Positions 27,337 through 38,000 of a stretch of 64,000 bases of DNA are shown here, one piece after another. Source of the stretch: an uncultured Bradyrhizobium sp. (GTDB lineage Bacteria; Pseudomonadota; Alphaproteobacteria; Rhizobiales; Xanthobacteraceae). Position 1 is the first letter of the stretch. Every line of letters begins with the position of its first letter. A program made the translations under genes and the position numbers. A model generated the notes under the pieces. That model was not told the origin of the DNA. It did not search any database and worked only from the letters and a program-made list of their open reading frames with translations. Location: positions 1 to 64,000 of the forward strand of contig NZ_CAKZJO010000054.1 of NCBI RefSeq assembly GCF_936943645.1, in the 5' to 3' direction.

Positions 27337-27477
27337 GGTGCAGTACACCTATAGATATAGCACAAACCGGCCTAAGTGCTTCTACTTACATTACTTTCAC
27401 TGCAACATTCTTCGTCATTACGTTGCGCCCTATAGATTTTTGATGTACAAGGGCTTTAACTATCTTCGCTTTACTTA

Positions 27478-28203
27478 ATGACACCACCTCAACTCGGCCA
27501 CGCACTTGAATCTAGTCGCAAATCGGCCTGTGACAGTCTGACGAATACTGTTGCACGGACCGGCTGGGCGACCGGCGACCGCGAACTCTACGGGTCTACC
27601 GGCGAGCGGAAATACCTCAACCGGGAAGAGAGGGCCCGATTCCTGGCGGCGGCCAATGGCCTGGAACCTGGACCGTCACTTTTCGCGATCCTGATGGCGT
27701 GGACCGGAGCCAGGGTCAGCGAATTGCTCGCGCTGACGCCCTCGTCCTTTCAGATCGACACTGGGGTGGTCACGATCGTCACGCTCAAACGGCGCAAGTT
27801 TACGGTTCGTGAGGTGCCGATTCCGCCAAGCCTCATCAAGCGCTTGGATCAGCATTTTGGACTGCGACGATTGCAACGTGGCGAGCATTCAGCCCAACAG
27901 CGTCTTTGGACCTGGCATCGTGTGACCGCATGGCGTCACATCAAGCACGCCATGGCTCTGGCGCACGTGGCAGGTAAACAAGCGTGCCCACGCGGGTTGC
28001 GCCATGGGTTTGGTGTGGGCGCCCTGCAGAGCGGTGTTCCACTGCACCTTATCCAACGCTGGATGGGACATGCGCGGCTCTCGACCACCGCGATCTACAT
28101 GAATGTCTGTGGTCCAGAGGAGTTTGGTTTTGCCGAACGGTTTTGGCACCACCGTGCGTCTCCCCCTGCCCAAGGACACCATGGGCCAGCGCTCTCGTAC
28201 TGA
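27478..28203 (+). CDS. tyrosine recombinase, short form
   Basis: A 241-residue site-specific recombinase. The catalytic domain has the Arg in TGARVSELLAL (about 77-87), the Lys in LKRRKFTVREV (about 102-112), GLRHGFG (about 170-176) for His-x-x-Arg, GHARLSTTAIY (about 195-205) with the second His and the nucleophilic Tyr. The N-terminal core-binding domain is largely missing, with only about 50 residues before the catalytic domain. Short recombinases of this kind occur on plasmids and islands of Rhizobiales. It may be the element's integrase or an orphan. Its 3' end overlaps the XRE gene. Confidence 0.85.
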   Translation: MTPPQLGHALESSRKSACDSLTNTVARTGWATGDRELYGSTGERKYLNREERARFLAAANGLEPGPSLFAILMAWTGARVSELLALTPSSFQIDTGVVTIVTLKRRKFTVREVPIPPSLIKRLDQHFGLRRLQRGEHSAQQRLWTWHRVTAWRHIKHAMALAHVAGKQACPRGLRHGFGVGALQSGVPLHLIQRWMGHARLSTTAIYMNVCGPEEFGFAERFWHHRASPPAQGHHGPALSY

Positions 28204-28471
28204 AATCGATCTTCTGGTTGCGCAGAACATTCGGCGGCGACGCATTCAGCTCGGTTATTCGCAGCGGGATATCGCGGACCACGTCAAGCGGTCGGTCACG
28301 CAGTATCAGAAATACGAGAACGCCACCAACCGCGTCACGATCGGGCGGCTGGTGAAAATCTGCGAGTTTCTGGGAATGTCGGTCGGAGAGGTTATAAAGC
28401 CATGGCCACGCTTCCGCTGGCGACCCAGGAATGGTCGACTCGTTGGCGCGAACCCAGGCGATGACACCTAA
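28181..28471 (+). CDS. XRE-family HTH regulator
   Basis: A 96-residue Cro/C1-type DNA-binding protein. The helix-turn-helix is about 12-68: LVAQNIRRRRIQLGYSQRDIADHV, VKRSVTQYQKYENATNRVTIG, LVKICEFLGMSVGEVI. The start at 28181 lies within the 3' end of the recombinase gene, so both come from one transcript. Such regulators often control the recombinase or transfer genes of their element. Confidence 0.8.
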   Translation: MGQRSRTEIDLLVAQNIRRRRIQLGYSQRDIADHVKRSVTQYQKYENATNRVTIGRLVKICEFLGMSVGEVIKPWPRFRWRPRNGRLVGANPGDDT

Positions 28472-28607
28472 TATAGGTACTCGCGCCCCCTTGTAGGAAC
28501 GGCACATCTTCTTTTGAGAACGCTCGAATCTTTCGTATCAAAATAAGGGTGCGTTTCATGTCTTCGAAGTCGGAGGCAGCACCGGTCTGCCTTTCTTCAC
28601 GTCGACA

Positions 28608-30047
28608 ATGCTCTTCAGTTCAATCACGTTTCTCTTTTATTTCGCGCCAATCCTACTTGCCGCTTATTACGGTCTGCGGGTCCGCGACACCGTGCTGCTG
28701 CTGGGTAGCGTCATTTTCTATACATGGGGAGAGCAGCTCTACGTCCTTCTCTTGATTGCGAGCATCGGCGTTAATTACTGGCTCGGATTGGCCATCGCGC
28801 GCAGCACGGACCGCAGGCGCTTATGGCTTCTGATAGCAGGCGTATCCGGCAACGTCGCCGTATTGGCATACTTCAAATACCTTCATTTCTTCCTCACGGC
28901 GCTGAGCGGGATTGTGCATCTGCGCCCAAGCGTAACCGCCTTCAATCCGCATCTCATATTGGGCATTTCGTTTTTCACGTTTCAGCTGATCTCTTATCTT
29001 GCCGACATCTACACAAAGCGTGTCGAGCCCGAGAAAACCCCGACGTCCTTCGCAATATATATTTTGATGTTTCCGCACCTTATTGCTGGACCCATTGTGC
29101 GGTTCGCGGACATTCGAAAGGAACTCCATGCCCGCGCACTTAGCGTGGGGCATTTCGGGCTCGGCTTGCAGTATTTCATCGTCGGTCTTGCGCAAAAGGT
29201 GTTGATTGCCAACACACTTGCGGGCCCGGCGGATACCGTGTTCGCGCTTCCGCACGAGCAACTGACCGGCGCCTCTGCGTGGATCGGACTCTTAAGCTAC
29301 ACTTTGCAGATATTCTTCGACTTTTGCGGTTACTCCAATATGGCGATCGGCCTTGCATTCATGCTCGGCTTTCGCTTTCCGAAGAATTTTGACTATCCCT
29401 ATGCCGCAAGCAGTCTCACGGATTTTTGGCGGCGCTGGAACATGTCTCTCTCGTTCTGGTTTCGCGACTACGTCTACATCCCTCTTGGAGGAAACCGGGG
29501 ATCAACCCTATCGACTGTCCGAAACCTCGTGATCGTATTTCTCCTGACCGGCCTCTGGCACGGCGCTGCGTGGACATTTGTTGTCTGGGGCCTCTATCAC
29601 GGCATGATCTTGCTCCTAGAGCGGTTCTGCATCGGCAGGTTGCTTGCCAGAATGAGTCCGCTCTTCCAGCGGCTCTATGTTCTCCTAGTGGTGATGGTAG
29701 GATGGGTCTTCTTCCGGGCCAGCACAATCAAGGAAGCATGGCGCTATCTTCGCGCGTTGATCGTTCCTCCGACATGGTCACTCCATGAGCCACCCATTTT
29801 CTGGCTTTCGCCGGAAGCCATGGCGGCGTTGATCCTCGGGCTCATCCTCTCGCAGCCATTCCTGCCTTCACTCTTAGACCACCTGGGCCGCCCGCGCATT
29901 GGACGGGACCCGACGGTAATCGAGCCGCGGCTGGATACATATTACGTGCATGCATTGCCGCTCGTCGTCCTGGCAGTCCTAATGGTCATTTCCGTCATAC
30001 TTCTCGTCAGCGGGACGTTGAATCCCTTTCTCTACTTCCGGTTCTAG
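28608..30047 (+). CDS. MBOAT O-acyltransferase (AlgI-like)
   Basis: Membrane-bound O-acyltransferase, 479 residues, many hydrophobic helices. It begins MLFSSITFLFYFAPILLAAYYG, the usual AlgI opening, and has the family core FWRRWNMSLSFWFRDYVYIPLGG (about 270-292) and GLWHGAAWTFVVWGLYHG (about 312-329), where the His of GLWHGA is the catalytic candidate. AlgI moves an acyl group across the inner membrane for O-acetylation of an exopolymer. The stop is two bases before the SGNH gene. The downstream giant protein or a polysaccharide may be the target. Confidence 0.9.
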   Translation: MLFSSITFLFYFAPILLAAYYGLRVRDTVLLLGSVIFYTWGEQLYVLLLIASIGVNYWLGLAIARSTDRRRLWLLIAGVSGNVAVLAYFKYLHFFLTALSGIVHLRPSVTAFNPHLILGISFFTFQLISYLADIYTKRVEPEKTPTSFAIYILMFPHLIAGPIVRFADIRKELHARALSVGHFGLGLQYFIVGLAQKVLIANTLAGPADTVFALPHEQLTGASAWIGLLSYTLQIFFDFCGYSNMAIGLAFMLGFRFPKNFDYPYAASSLTDFWRRWNMSLSFWFRDYVYIPLGGNRGSTLSTVRNLVIVFLLTGLWHGAAWTFVVWGLYHGMILLLERFCIGRLLARMSPLFQRLYVLLVVMVGWVFFRASTIKEAWRYLRALIVPPTWSLHEPPIFWLSPEAMAALILGLILSQPFLPSLLDHLGRPRIGRDPTVIEPRLDTYYVHALPLVVLAVLMVISVILLVSGTLNPFLYFRF

Positions 30048-30049
30048 CC

Positions 30050-31180
30050 ATGATGCCCGCCATTCAGTTATCGGATCGCTTCCTCAAACAGGCTCGTGCG
30101 TTGATCGTTGTCGTCATTGCGTTCATCGCTTTGATCCACATTTTGCCCTTCCTGCCGCTGCCGCCTATCCAGCTTGCCGAGAACCGGGTACTGGCAGAGT
30201 ATCCCTCGCTGCCTCGCAACTGGTTGGAAGCGAGCGAGTTTCCATCAAAGTTCGATAAGGCCGCGCAGGATCAGTTGCCGGGCCGCGCGATACTGATCAG
30301 TGCGATCAATTATCTTCGCTACCGCTTGGGCTATTCCGGAAACTCACAGCTCGTCGAAGGCAAGGACGGTTGGATATTTTACGACGGCGGCTCAAGCCTT
30401 CGTATCGTGAGAGGCGTATTGCCGCCGACTGACGATATGAAGAACTTTTGGCTTAGCGGGCTGATGCAGCGCATCAATCGCGTGCGTCAGGCAGGTATTC
30501 CGCTCTTTCTTTTCGTCCCGCCAGACAAGCAGTCCGAATATCCCGAAGAACTCCCGAAGGGGCTAACGGCAGTCTCGCGGACCCAGACAGACACTTATCT
30601 CGATCTTGCCCGGGCACACGGCTTCAAAAACATCGTTGACGTCAGGGAGCCCCTTCGCAACCACGATGCAGCGTCCGAGTATTATACGCCCTGGGACACC
30701 CACTGGACCGGTAACGGAGCGTACATTGCCTACCGGGCTTTGCTAGAGGCGCTCAACCTGCCGCACGTCAAACCGTTCCCGCTCGATGCCTTTGAGCCGA
30801 CATATGCGTACTCGCCGAGCCGCCCGCATCTCGGATCGCGCGATCTCGCAAACATGCTGGGCATTGGCGAATACATTCATCCGAATTTTCCGCTGTTCAC
30901 TGCGAAGAAGGGACCGCCGGGAGTTCCTCTGGAGACCAAGACCCCGGAGATCCATTCGTATGTTACGGGGTATCCGGGCCCCGTGCTCTTGCTTATCCGA
31001 GATTCATTCAGCGACGCACTCATCCCGTTTCTGATCCCACATTTTTCCAAGATCATTTACATGCTGACGGAGATTGATTTTCCCTCAGCGGAGTTGCTCA
31101 ACAGAACGAAGCCGGATGTTGTCGTGATGGAGATTGTTGAACGCAATCTCGGTTCCGGTATGTGGCCTCTAAAGAACTAG
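30050..31180 (+). CDS. AlgJ/AlgX-like SGNH O-acetyltransferase, membrane-anchored
   Basis: A 376-residue protein with one N-terminal membrane helix (LIVVVIAFIALIHILPFL, about 18-35) and a periplasmic SGNH-like domain. Visible motifs are GKDGWIFYDGG, FLFVPPDKQSEYP, the catalytic DTHWTGNGAY (Asp and His), and a late IRDSFSDAL where the nucleophilic Ser lies. This matches AlgJ/AlgX/DHHW family. It follows AlgI-like MBOAT by two bases; the MBOAT would feed acetyl to this enzyme for transfer to a polymer outside the inner membrane. Confidence 0.85.
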   Translation: MMPAIQLSDRFLKQARALIVVVIAFIALIHILPFLPLPPIQLAENRVLAEYPSLPRNWLEASEFPSKFDKAAQDQLPGRAILISAINYLRYRLGYSGNSQLVEGKDGWIFYDGGSSLRIVRGVLPPTDDMKNFWLSGLMQRINRVRQAGIPLFLFVPPDKQSEYPEELPKGLTAVSRTQTDTYLDLARAHGFKNIVDVREPLRNHDAASEYYTPWDTHWTGNGAYIAYRALLEALNLPHVKPFPLDAFEPTYAYSPSRPHLGSRDLANMLGIGEYIHPNFPLFTAKKGPPGVPLETKTPEIHSYVTGYPGPVLLLIRDSFSDALIPFLIPHFSKIIYMLTEIDFPSAELLNRTKPDVVVMEIVERNLGSGMWPLKN

Positions 31181-31394
31181 AGAGAGCCCTTTGTATGACG
31201 ACGGGTCGGGGTGCTCGCCTGTAATTGGAGATGGGCGCCTTGTCGGCTTTCGACACCAGAGGTGGCGAAACTTAACGCGCTGACATCGCTGTGTATGCTC
31301 TCGCGTTAACACAGATTTATGTTGCTTTCGTCCGCGGAATATTTCTACCTATAGTGGTATTGCATCTAGCTAATTCTTTTATCGATGGAGGCGG

Positions 31395-32060
31395 TTGTTG
31401 GTTGGCTTTCCCCGATCACATCAGCACAAGCGGTTACTCCGCAGGACGGCTATTCAATTCGCCGCATCAGCCGCCTTCGGCTTCGTGCTATCTGTTGCGC
31501 CGACTTTCGCGAGCGCGTCAGCGCATCCCGTCGAGATCGACCTCGCTGGTAGGCACTGCTCCATTCCAAGACCGTACCTCGAGTTTGGTGCGAAGCAGAA
31601 TGACACCGATATCTTGCTCGGCGCGACGTGGCCGGCGATGGGTTATGCATCGGTAGACGACCACACTCCGACGTTGCTCATATATTTGCGGGAAATACTC
31701 ACCCCGAAACAACAAGTAGGCGCCCGTTTACGTATCTACAAAACTCTATTTGGACCATTCGAATACGTGCACAAGGAACACGGGCTTTCCCGCTATAAGG
31801 CCATGGCGGCGAAAGGTCGCGTCGCTCCAGGCGAAGCAGAACTATACCTGCCGCTTAAGCCTACCAATTTATACATCACGTGCGACGCCGATAACGCTAA
31901 CGCAAACGTTCATCCGGGATGCCACGCGATCTTTAGTCATGATGAAGTACTGTACGATGTGTACTTTCGAAAAGACCTCGTAAGCGGATGGTCGAGGATA
32001 ACGACTTCAGTTCGACGTCTTGTTGACACACTTTGCACCGTTGCAGGAGCAGAGAAATGA
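31395..32060 (+). CDS. secreted hypothetical protein of O-acetylation locus
   Basis: A 221-residue exported protein. After a basic start (HKRLLRRT) comes a signal peptide AIQFAASAAFGFVLSVAPTFASASA, about 20-43. The mature part is beta-rich with three Cys (HCSIP, ITCDA, HPGCHA) and a charged C-terminus. No ATG is available before the signal peptide; TTG 31395 or 31398 follows GGAGG. Its 3' end overlaps the giant-protein start by four bases, so it is made together with it. No family is recognised. Confidence 0.6.
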   Translation: MLVGFPRSHQHKRLLRRTAIQFAASAAFGFVLSVAPTFASASAHPVEIDLAGRHCSIPRPYLEFGAKQNDTDILLGATWPAMGYASVDDHTPTLLIYLREILTPKQQVGARLRIYKTLFGPFEYVHKEHGLSRYKAMAAKGRVAPGEAELYLPLKPTNLYITCDADNANANVHPGCHAIFSHDEVLYDVYFRKDLVSGWSRITTSVRRLVDTLCTVAGAEK

Positions 32061-35000
32061 GCCTGCTGACCGTCCTTTCCTCACAACAACTCTCAAATCT
32101 CTCTTCAATCCTCAACAATACGGATTGGTCGCCAGACTTACGTCTGCTCACGTATTATCAAACCCTCGCTTCGTACGGCGTGGATTACGGCAACTTAGCT
32201 GCCAAGGTTGTGTCTGGCACGGGAGATGGACTAGTCGCCGATAACTTTTTGGCCAATTACGCTAACAGCAACGACGTATTTATCGATCCAACGTCTATCA
32301 AACTTAGTCTCGCGCAAGCTGACCTCAACGCTCGCGAGCAGAATTTCGGCCAAACACTTACTGGAGCACAAATCGAAGCATACCATAAGCAGGTATTCGA
32401 TTTTTACGGATTAAGCATCAACGGATGGACTGCAGAAGTACCATACCAATTAGGTGGTGAGGACGCATGGAACGCGATCGTTTCTGACGGAATAGTCGGC
32501 GAGGCTCGCGTGGTTCTTGGAGTCTACAACACATATCTTCAGAATGATGACTTTGTCGCTGCAATGCAGGCCCGTAGTTGGCTAAAGGATTTTCTCGTCG
32601 CCGGATATCAAACCCTCTCCAACGAAAACGGCCTTGGCGCTACGAGCAGTATACAAACAAGCGTAGATAGCAATGGCAACCTTCACGTCTATCTTGGTCC
32701 GCTTGATACCAACGGCGTTCCTGAGCAACAACTTGTCTCCGACCCAAACGGCAACCTCAAACAGCTGATAGAACAATCGTCTACTGGAAAGGCGACGACG
32801 AACTATGATGACGATGGCAGTCTATCATCGAAAGTCATCGAGAAGACGGATAGCAGCACCGAGACCCTCGTTTATGACAAAGAGACGCAGGCCGTCATTG
32901 CGGACAAAACCATCGATCCTGCCGGCATCTCGACGACCCAATACTACGATCCCGTCTCACATGCGTGGCTTGGCACCAGACAAATGGATGCAAAGGGCAA
33001 TCTAATTGCCCAAGTCGATGCAAACGGCATATCACAACGGCAATTTACCAATGTTGTCCTGAACACACTTGCAGACCAAATTATCACGCAGTTTTTAATC
33101 AAGAACGATCTCCCACTTTCGTTGGCAGCCGAAGCGTTCGCGAAAGCGAGCATCGACTATCTCCATCCTGCCAATCCGCTCAATCCCCAGGATTTCAATG
33201 CAGACTTGGCCGGCACTCTGGCAAGCATGGCAGGCGGCATACTTGGAAGCGAGGAAGGCGCGGACTTATTCAATACAATCGGGCTTCCCCCGCAACTCGG
33301 CTCGCTTGTCGGCGGGACTCTGAGTGGAGTAGCCGCACAGCAAGTGGCGGCATACATCGCCACGGACTTTCTCGGAATAGATTCAGCAACAGTATTAAAC
33401 AATATCGGGCCATCAATCCTGAATGGCTCATTGACGACGTCGCAATTCGGCGACCTGTTAGGCGGGGCGTTCCTAAATGCCGGTGCTGCGTTGGCAGCAT
33501 CTTCCCTCGAACAGCTCTTATTCACCAATCGCGTGGGACCCGGCTCTGAGATCGGCGGAGCGATTGGAGCGGTGATAGGCACCGAACTGATTCCAATCCC
33601 TGGGGTCGGCACGTTCGTAGGCGAATTCCTTGGCTCTCTCTTCGGCGGTCTATTTGGAGGTCATCCCAGCGTTGGACCGAATGCCAACGTTGCTGGTGCA
33701 TGGAATTCCTCGACGCAGAAATTCGAGCAGATTGCATTGGGTCAAGACAATGATGGCCCCATCCAAGCCGCTAAATCCATGGGTGACGCGCTCAATGCGA
33801 TTATGACTAACCTTGTGAATGCGACAGGCGGAACGGTCGCTGACGACCAAATGCCAATGTCGCTCATCATATTTCAGAACAAGTACTTTTACGCATTCGG
33901 AAATCACTACGCGCAGTGGTATCCGGACGTTTTCGATACACCCAACGCGGCGATCGAGGCGGCCGCAGTCAAATGGATGAGTTCGCTTACGATCGCTGGC
34001 GGCGATCCATACATGGCTTATGTGGCAAAGCAATCAACCGCGGCGAACCTCACTGACTTCTATTCAGACCTTAGTGCTGCGCAAGCGTATAGCGCATACG
34101 CTACAGACCCCGTAAGCTTCGATGTCGCGCTCGCAGCGGCAAATGATCCAACGCTTTTTGCCACGTGGCAGCAGGAACTGGCCCGGGCTCAGGCCATGGG
34201 GCTCGACAAACTGACCGCGCCCGAGCTGTCGGCCCTGCATCAATACGGCTACTTAACTCCTGAGAACCTATCGCAGTTCGGTGCGGTCATTGGCTCGGGC
34301 TCGAACTTCCTTGCACAGGGAACGAAGGACTATTTTGTCGATACCGGCTCCGGCATCACGGCATATCACTTCGACAGCAACGGGCTCGTCACAAGCAAGC
34401 TGGCGCTGACCAATGGCAGCAACGCGCCCTTTACATTGGGCAGCGGAGAGAAGGTCCTTGGTGCGGCGCAGGGTCTCGCTGGGACAGGTGAGTCCGATCT
34501 ATTCGCGACGGATGCGACTGGTACGGTCCGGCTGATCAAATTCAACAGCCAGGGTGCCGAGACGGGGTCCACACCGCTCACCTATGCCGACGGGTCGCAG
34601 TTCACCTATCTTGCGCCAACCATTCCGGCTTTCGGAACGGCAGATTACTCGACCATGTGGACGAGTACCTTCCGGGCGCTCGGCTATGCAGGCCCCTTCG
34701 ATGGCTCGACGCCGGAAAGCTGGTTTCAAAGCACGTTTGGCGAAACCCTTGATACGGCCGATGAGACTGGTATGCGCCAGTTGCTCTCCCATTTGCCCAA
34801 CCGCCTGCCGCCGGACGCACAGTTTCTTTCGGCGACGCCAAGCGCGCTGGGATTAGGCCTTTATGACGTCGTGTCGCAGGACAACGCCGGGCATATCTTC
34901 ATCAATGAGTTCAATTCGTCAGGCCAATCGGTCCAGCAGCTTAAACTAACCTATCCGAGTGGTTCGCCATTTACATACGTGGCCCAGGAGATACCACCGA

Positions 35001-38000
35001 TTGACTCCGATGCTTATTGGACGCTGTGGCAAAACACGTTCCGGGAGCTGGGTTATACAGGCAACTTTGATGACGGTCACTCGGCCGCAGCCTGGTATCA
35101 AGACAAGTATTCTTCGTATCTTGGCGCCACCGACGCGATTGCCATTCAAAATCTGCTGCAGCGGCTTGCTGAGCAAAACCCGCACCTCGTCGGCGTGAAC
35201 CGTGACCCGTCCGGGAACGGCAATCTCGATCTTCTTGTCGAAGACAACAACGGGCATCTGGCCCTCAGCGTTTTCAGTTCAACCGGAACGCTGGTCACCC
35301 AGCAAAACCTTTCGAATGTTGACGGCACTGCATTTGCTCTTCCCGCAGGCTCGTCGGTGCTCTCGGCGGGCAGCAGCTTCTTCGGTCATAATGGCCGCGA
35401 CCTCATGCTCGTCGATGCTTCTGGCCAGGTTTCCATGGCCGAGTTCGACGCTTCGGGTAAGCTGCTCAGCGGAACGAATATTCCGCTCTATGTGCCGGAT
35501 GGTGGCCACTTCTATCTACCGGCTGGCTCGACGTACCTTGCGTCCGGCTATGGCATGGCGGATGGCACCGATCGCGATCTCTTGTTCCGCAATGCCGATG
35601 GCACTATCCAGCTCATGACCTTTGCTCCCGCCGATCCCGTGCGGGCGGTTGTCAACCACGCCATCACCAATTTTGACGGCAGTTCCTTTGTCCCGGCTGT
35701 CGGTGCGCAGATCACCGTCGCAGGAAAGAACTTCCTTGGTACCGGCGGCGCTGACCTTGCGGTGATTGAGCCGAACGGGCAATTGCACATGGTGGAGATC
35801 GACCCGACCGGCAAGGCCATTTTCTATAATGGCGAGACCGATACCTCACTCTATTCGGCTGACGGTGGCCACCTGACGCTGGCGGCAGGATCGACATTCC
35901 TCAAGCAGTCGGAAGGGTTCTCCTCGGCAGGCCATCAGGACCTGTTCGTTCTCAATCCAGATCGCACCGTTCAGGTGATCGAGTTCGATCCCAATAACCG
36001 TGTGCTGGAGACGGCGAGTTCGCCGCTCTACAACGCGGACGGCGGACACTTCTACCTGCCCGAGGGCGCCTCGATGCTCTACAGCACGTCGCAGTTCCTT
36101 GGCAGCGGCCGCAATGATATCTTCTGGCTGAACCCGGACGGCACCGTTCAGGTGACGGAATTCAGCGCGACCGACGCGCCGCGCGCGGTCAGCAGCACGC
36201 CGCTTTATCTGCCCGATGGCGGTCATTTTTATCTGCCATCTGGTGCGACGATCCTCAAGGACTCACAAGGCTTCTTCTCCGCGGGCCACAAGGACTTGTT
36301 CATCGGCAATCAGGATGGCTCGGTGCAAGTGCTAGAGTTTTCGCCCAGCGATGCGCCTCGGGCGTTGGCCAGCACCGTGCTCACGAATGCAGACGGCAGC
36401 GTGTTCACGCTTCCTGTCGGAGCGAGTGTCACAGGTGCTCAGCAAAGCCTGCTTGGCTCAGGCGACCACGACCTCGTCATTGAGCGGAGTGATGGCCATA
36501 CGGTTGTCTATGGCTTTACCGCGGCAGGCGTCGCAATACCCGGAGCCGTTCAGGAGCTCTCACTGGGCCCGAATGATCCGGTCGTTCTTCAGTCCAATGC
36601 GAGCATTGCGGTCACAGCTGCCAACTCGCCCGCGACGATCCTTGGCAATGGCGACAGCATCACGGTAGCCGACAACCTCAATCCGTCCTTGCTTGGATCG
36701 GATGACAGCGTCTCGCTGGGCACCAATGATGGCCTCACGATATTCAAGGGCCACGGCATCACCGTGAACGGTTCCGGTGCAGCCATCCAGACGGGTGGCG
36801 ACGTCGGCGTCAGCGTCAATGGTGCAGGTAACAGCATCGCGTCCGACAATGGTGCGAGCATCTCGACCGGAGGCAACGGTCCGTTCGGCGTCACGAATAC
36901 GGCCCACATCAACTACGGTACTGCTGCCATGGCGGACTGGTCGCGCATGGACGTGCTCGGTGGGCACAACGCCGTCCATGCCGGCTCATACGACAACCTC
37001 ACCATGGCCGGCGACGGAAATACATCCACGGCCGGAGACTACAGCGCGGTCACTTTGAATGGCTCAAGCAGCAACACCGTGAGCGCGGGCAGCAACGGCT
37101 GGGTCACCGTTAATGGCGGATCAAACGATACCGTTACGGGCGGCGCCGCTGAGACGATAAGCCTCACCAACGCCGATCATGCCAGCATTTCCGCTGGCCA
37201 GGGCTCAAGCGTCGCGGATACCGGCGGCGTCAACAACACGCTCAGCTATTCGAGCTGGGGCACGGCTTGGCTGACCAGCGTAGCGGGCGAGACCGTGAAT
37301 CTCTCGAACGGATGGGTCTACGCCTATGACAACGTGACCGCCCGCATCGTCGGCAGCGGAAATGCTATTGCTGCGAACAATGGAGATAGCATCTCGATCG
37401 CCGGCAATGGCCAGTGGGACGTGAATGAAACCCTGACCGGCTCGAAGCTTGCCGTGCATCTCGACGACGCATCGTCAGTGACCGTGAACGGACATGACAA
37501 CGCTCTCACTGGGGGATCGTATGATGGCGTCGTGTTTAACGGCGACAACAACTCGGGCAGCCTTGGCACGAACGGCTTCGCCTGGGTGAAGTCCGGCAAC
37601 GGCAATATTCTTCATGCATCGGACGCGACCGTCGAACTCGACGGGAGCACGCACAACACCAGCGTAGCGGGGGATGCCGACAACATTTACGCCAACGCCG
37701 GAGCGAGCTTCAATCTGTCCGGTTCGGGCAGCGGCGTTCTCGGCTCCGGCATCACCATTTACCTGAATTCCGACGCGACGAACGTCAATATTCAGGGCAA
37801 CGACGATGTTGTCCACGTTCGCGCGGGCGCGACTTATACGCTCACCGGCACGGACGAGACGATCATCACGGATAATGTCGTCACGACCCATGACGGCGAC
37901 ACGCTGGCAACATACAATGGTGTGAGTGACATACTCGACCTGCCATCGCTGGCGTTTGACTCATCGATTGCGGCGACGCCTGTTCCGAACGGGTCGGGCG

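Noticed and set aside
31291..31394. Start of a small membrane peptide before the secreted protein
   Set aside because: Frame overlaps the better secreted gene, and only a short hydrophobic start supports it.
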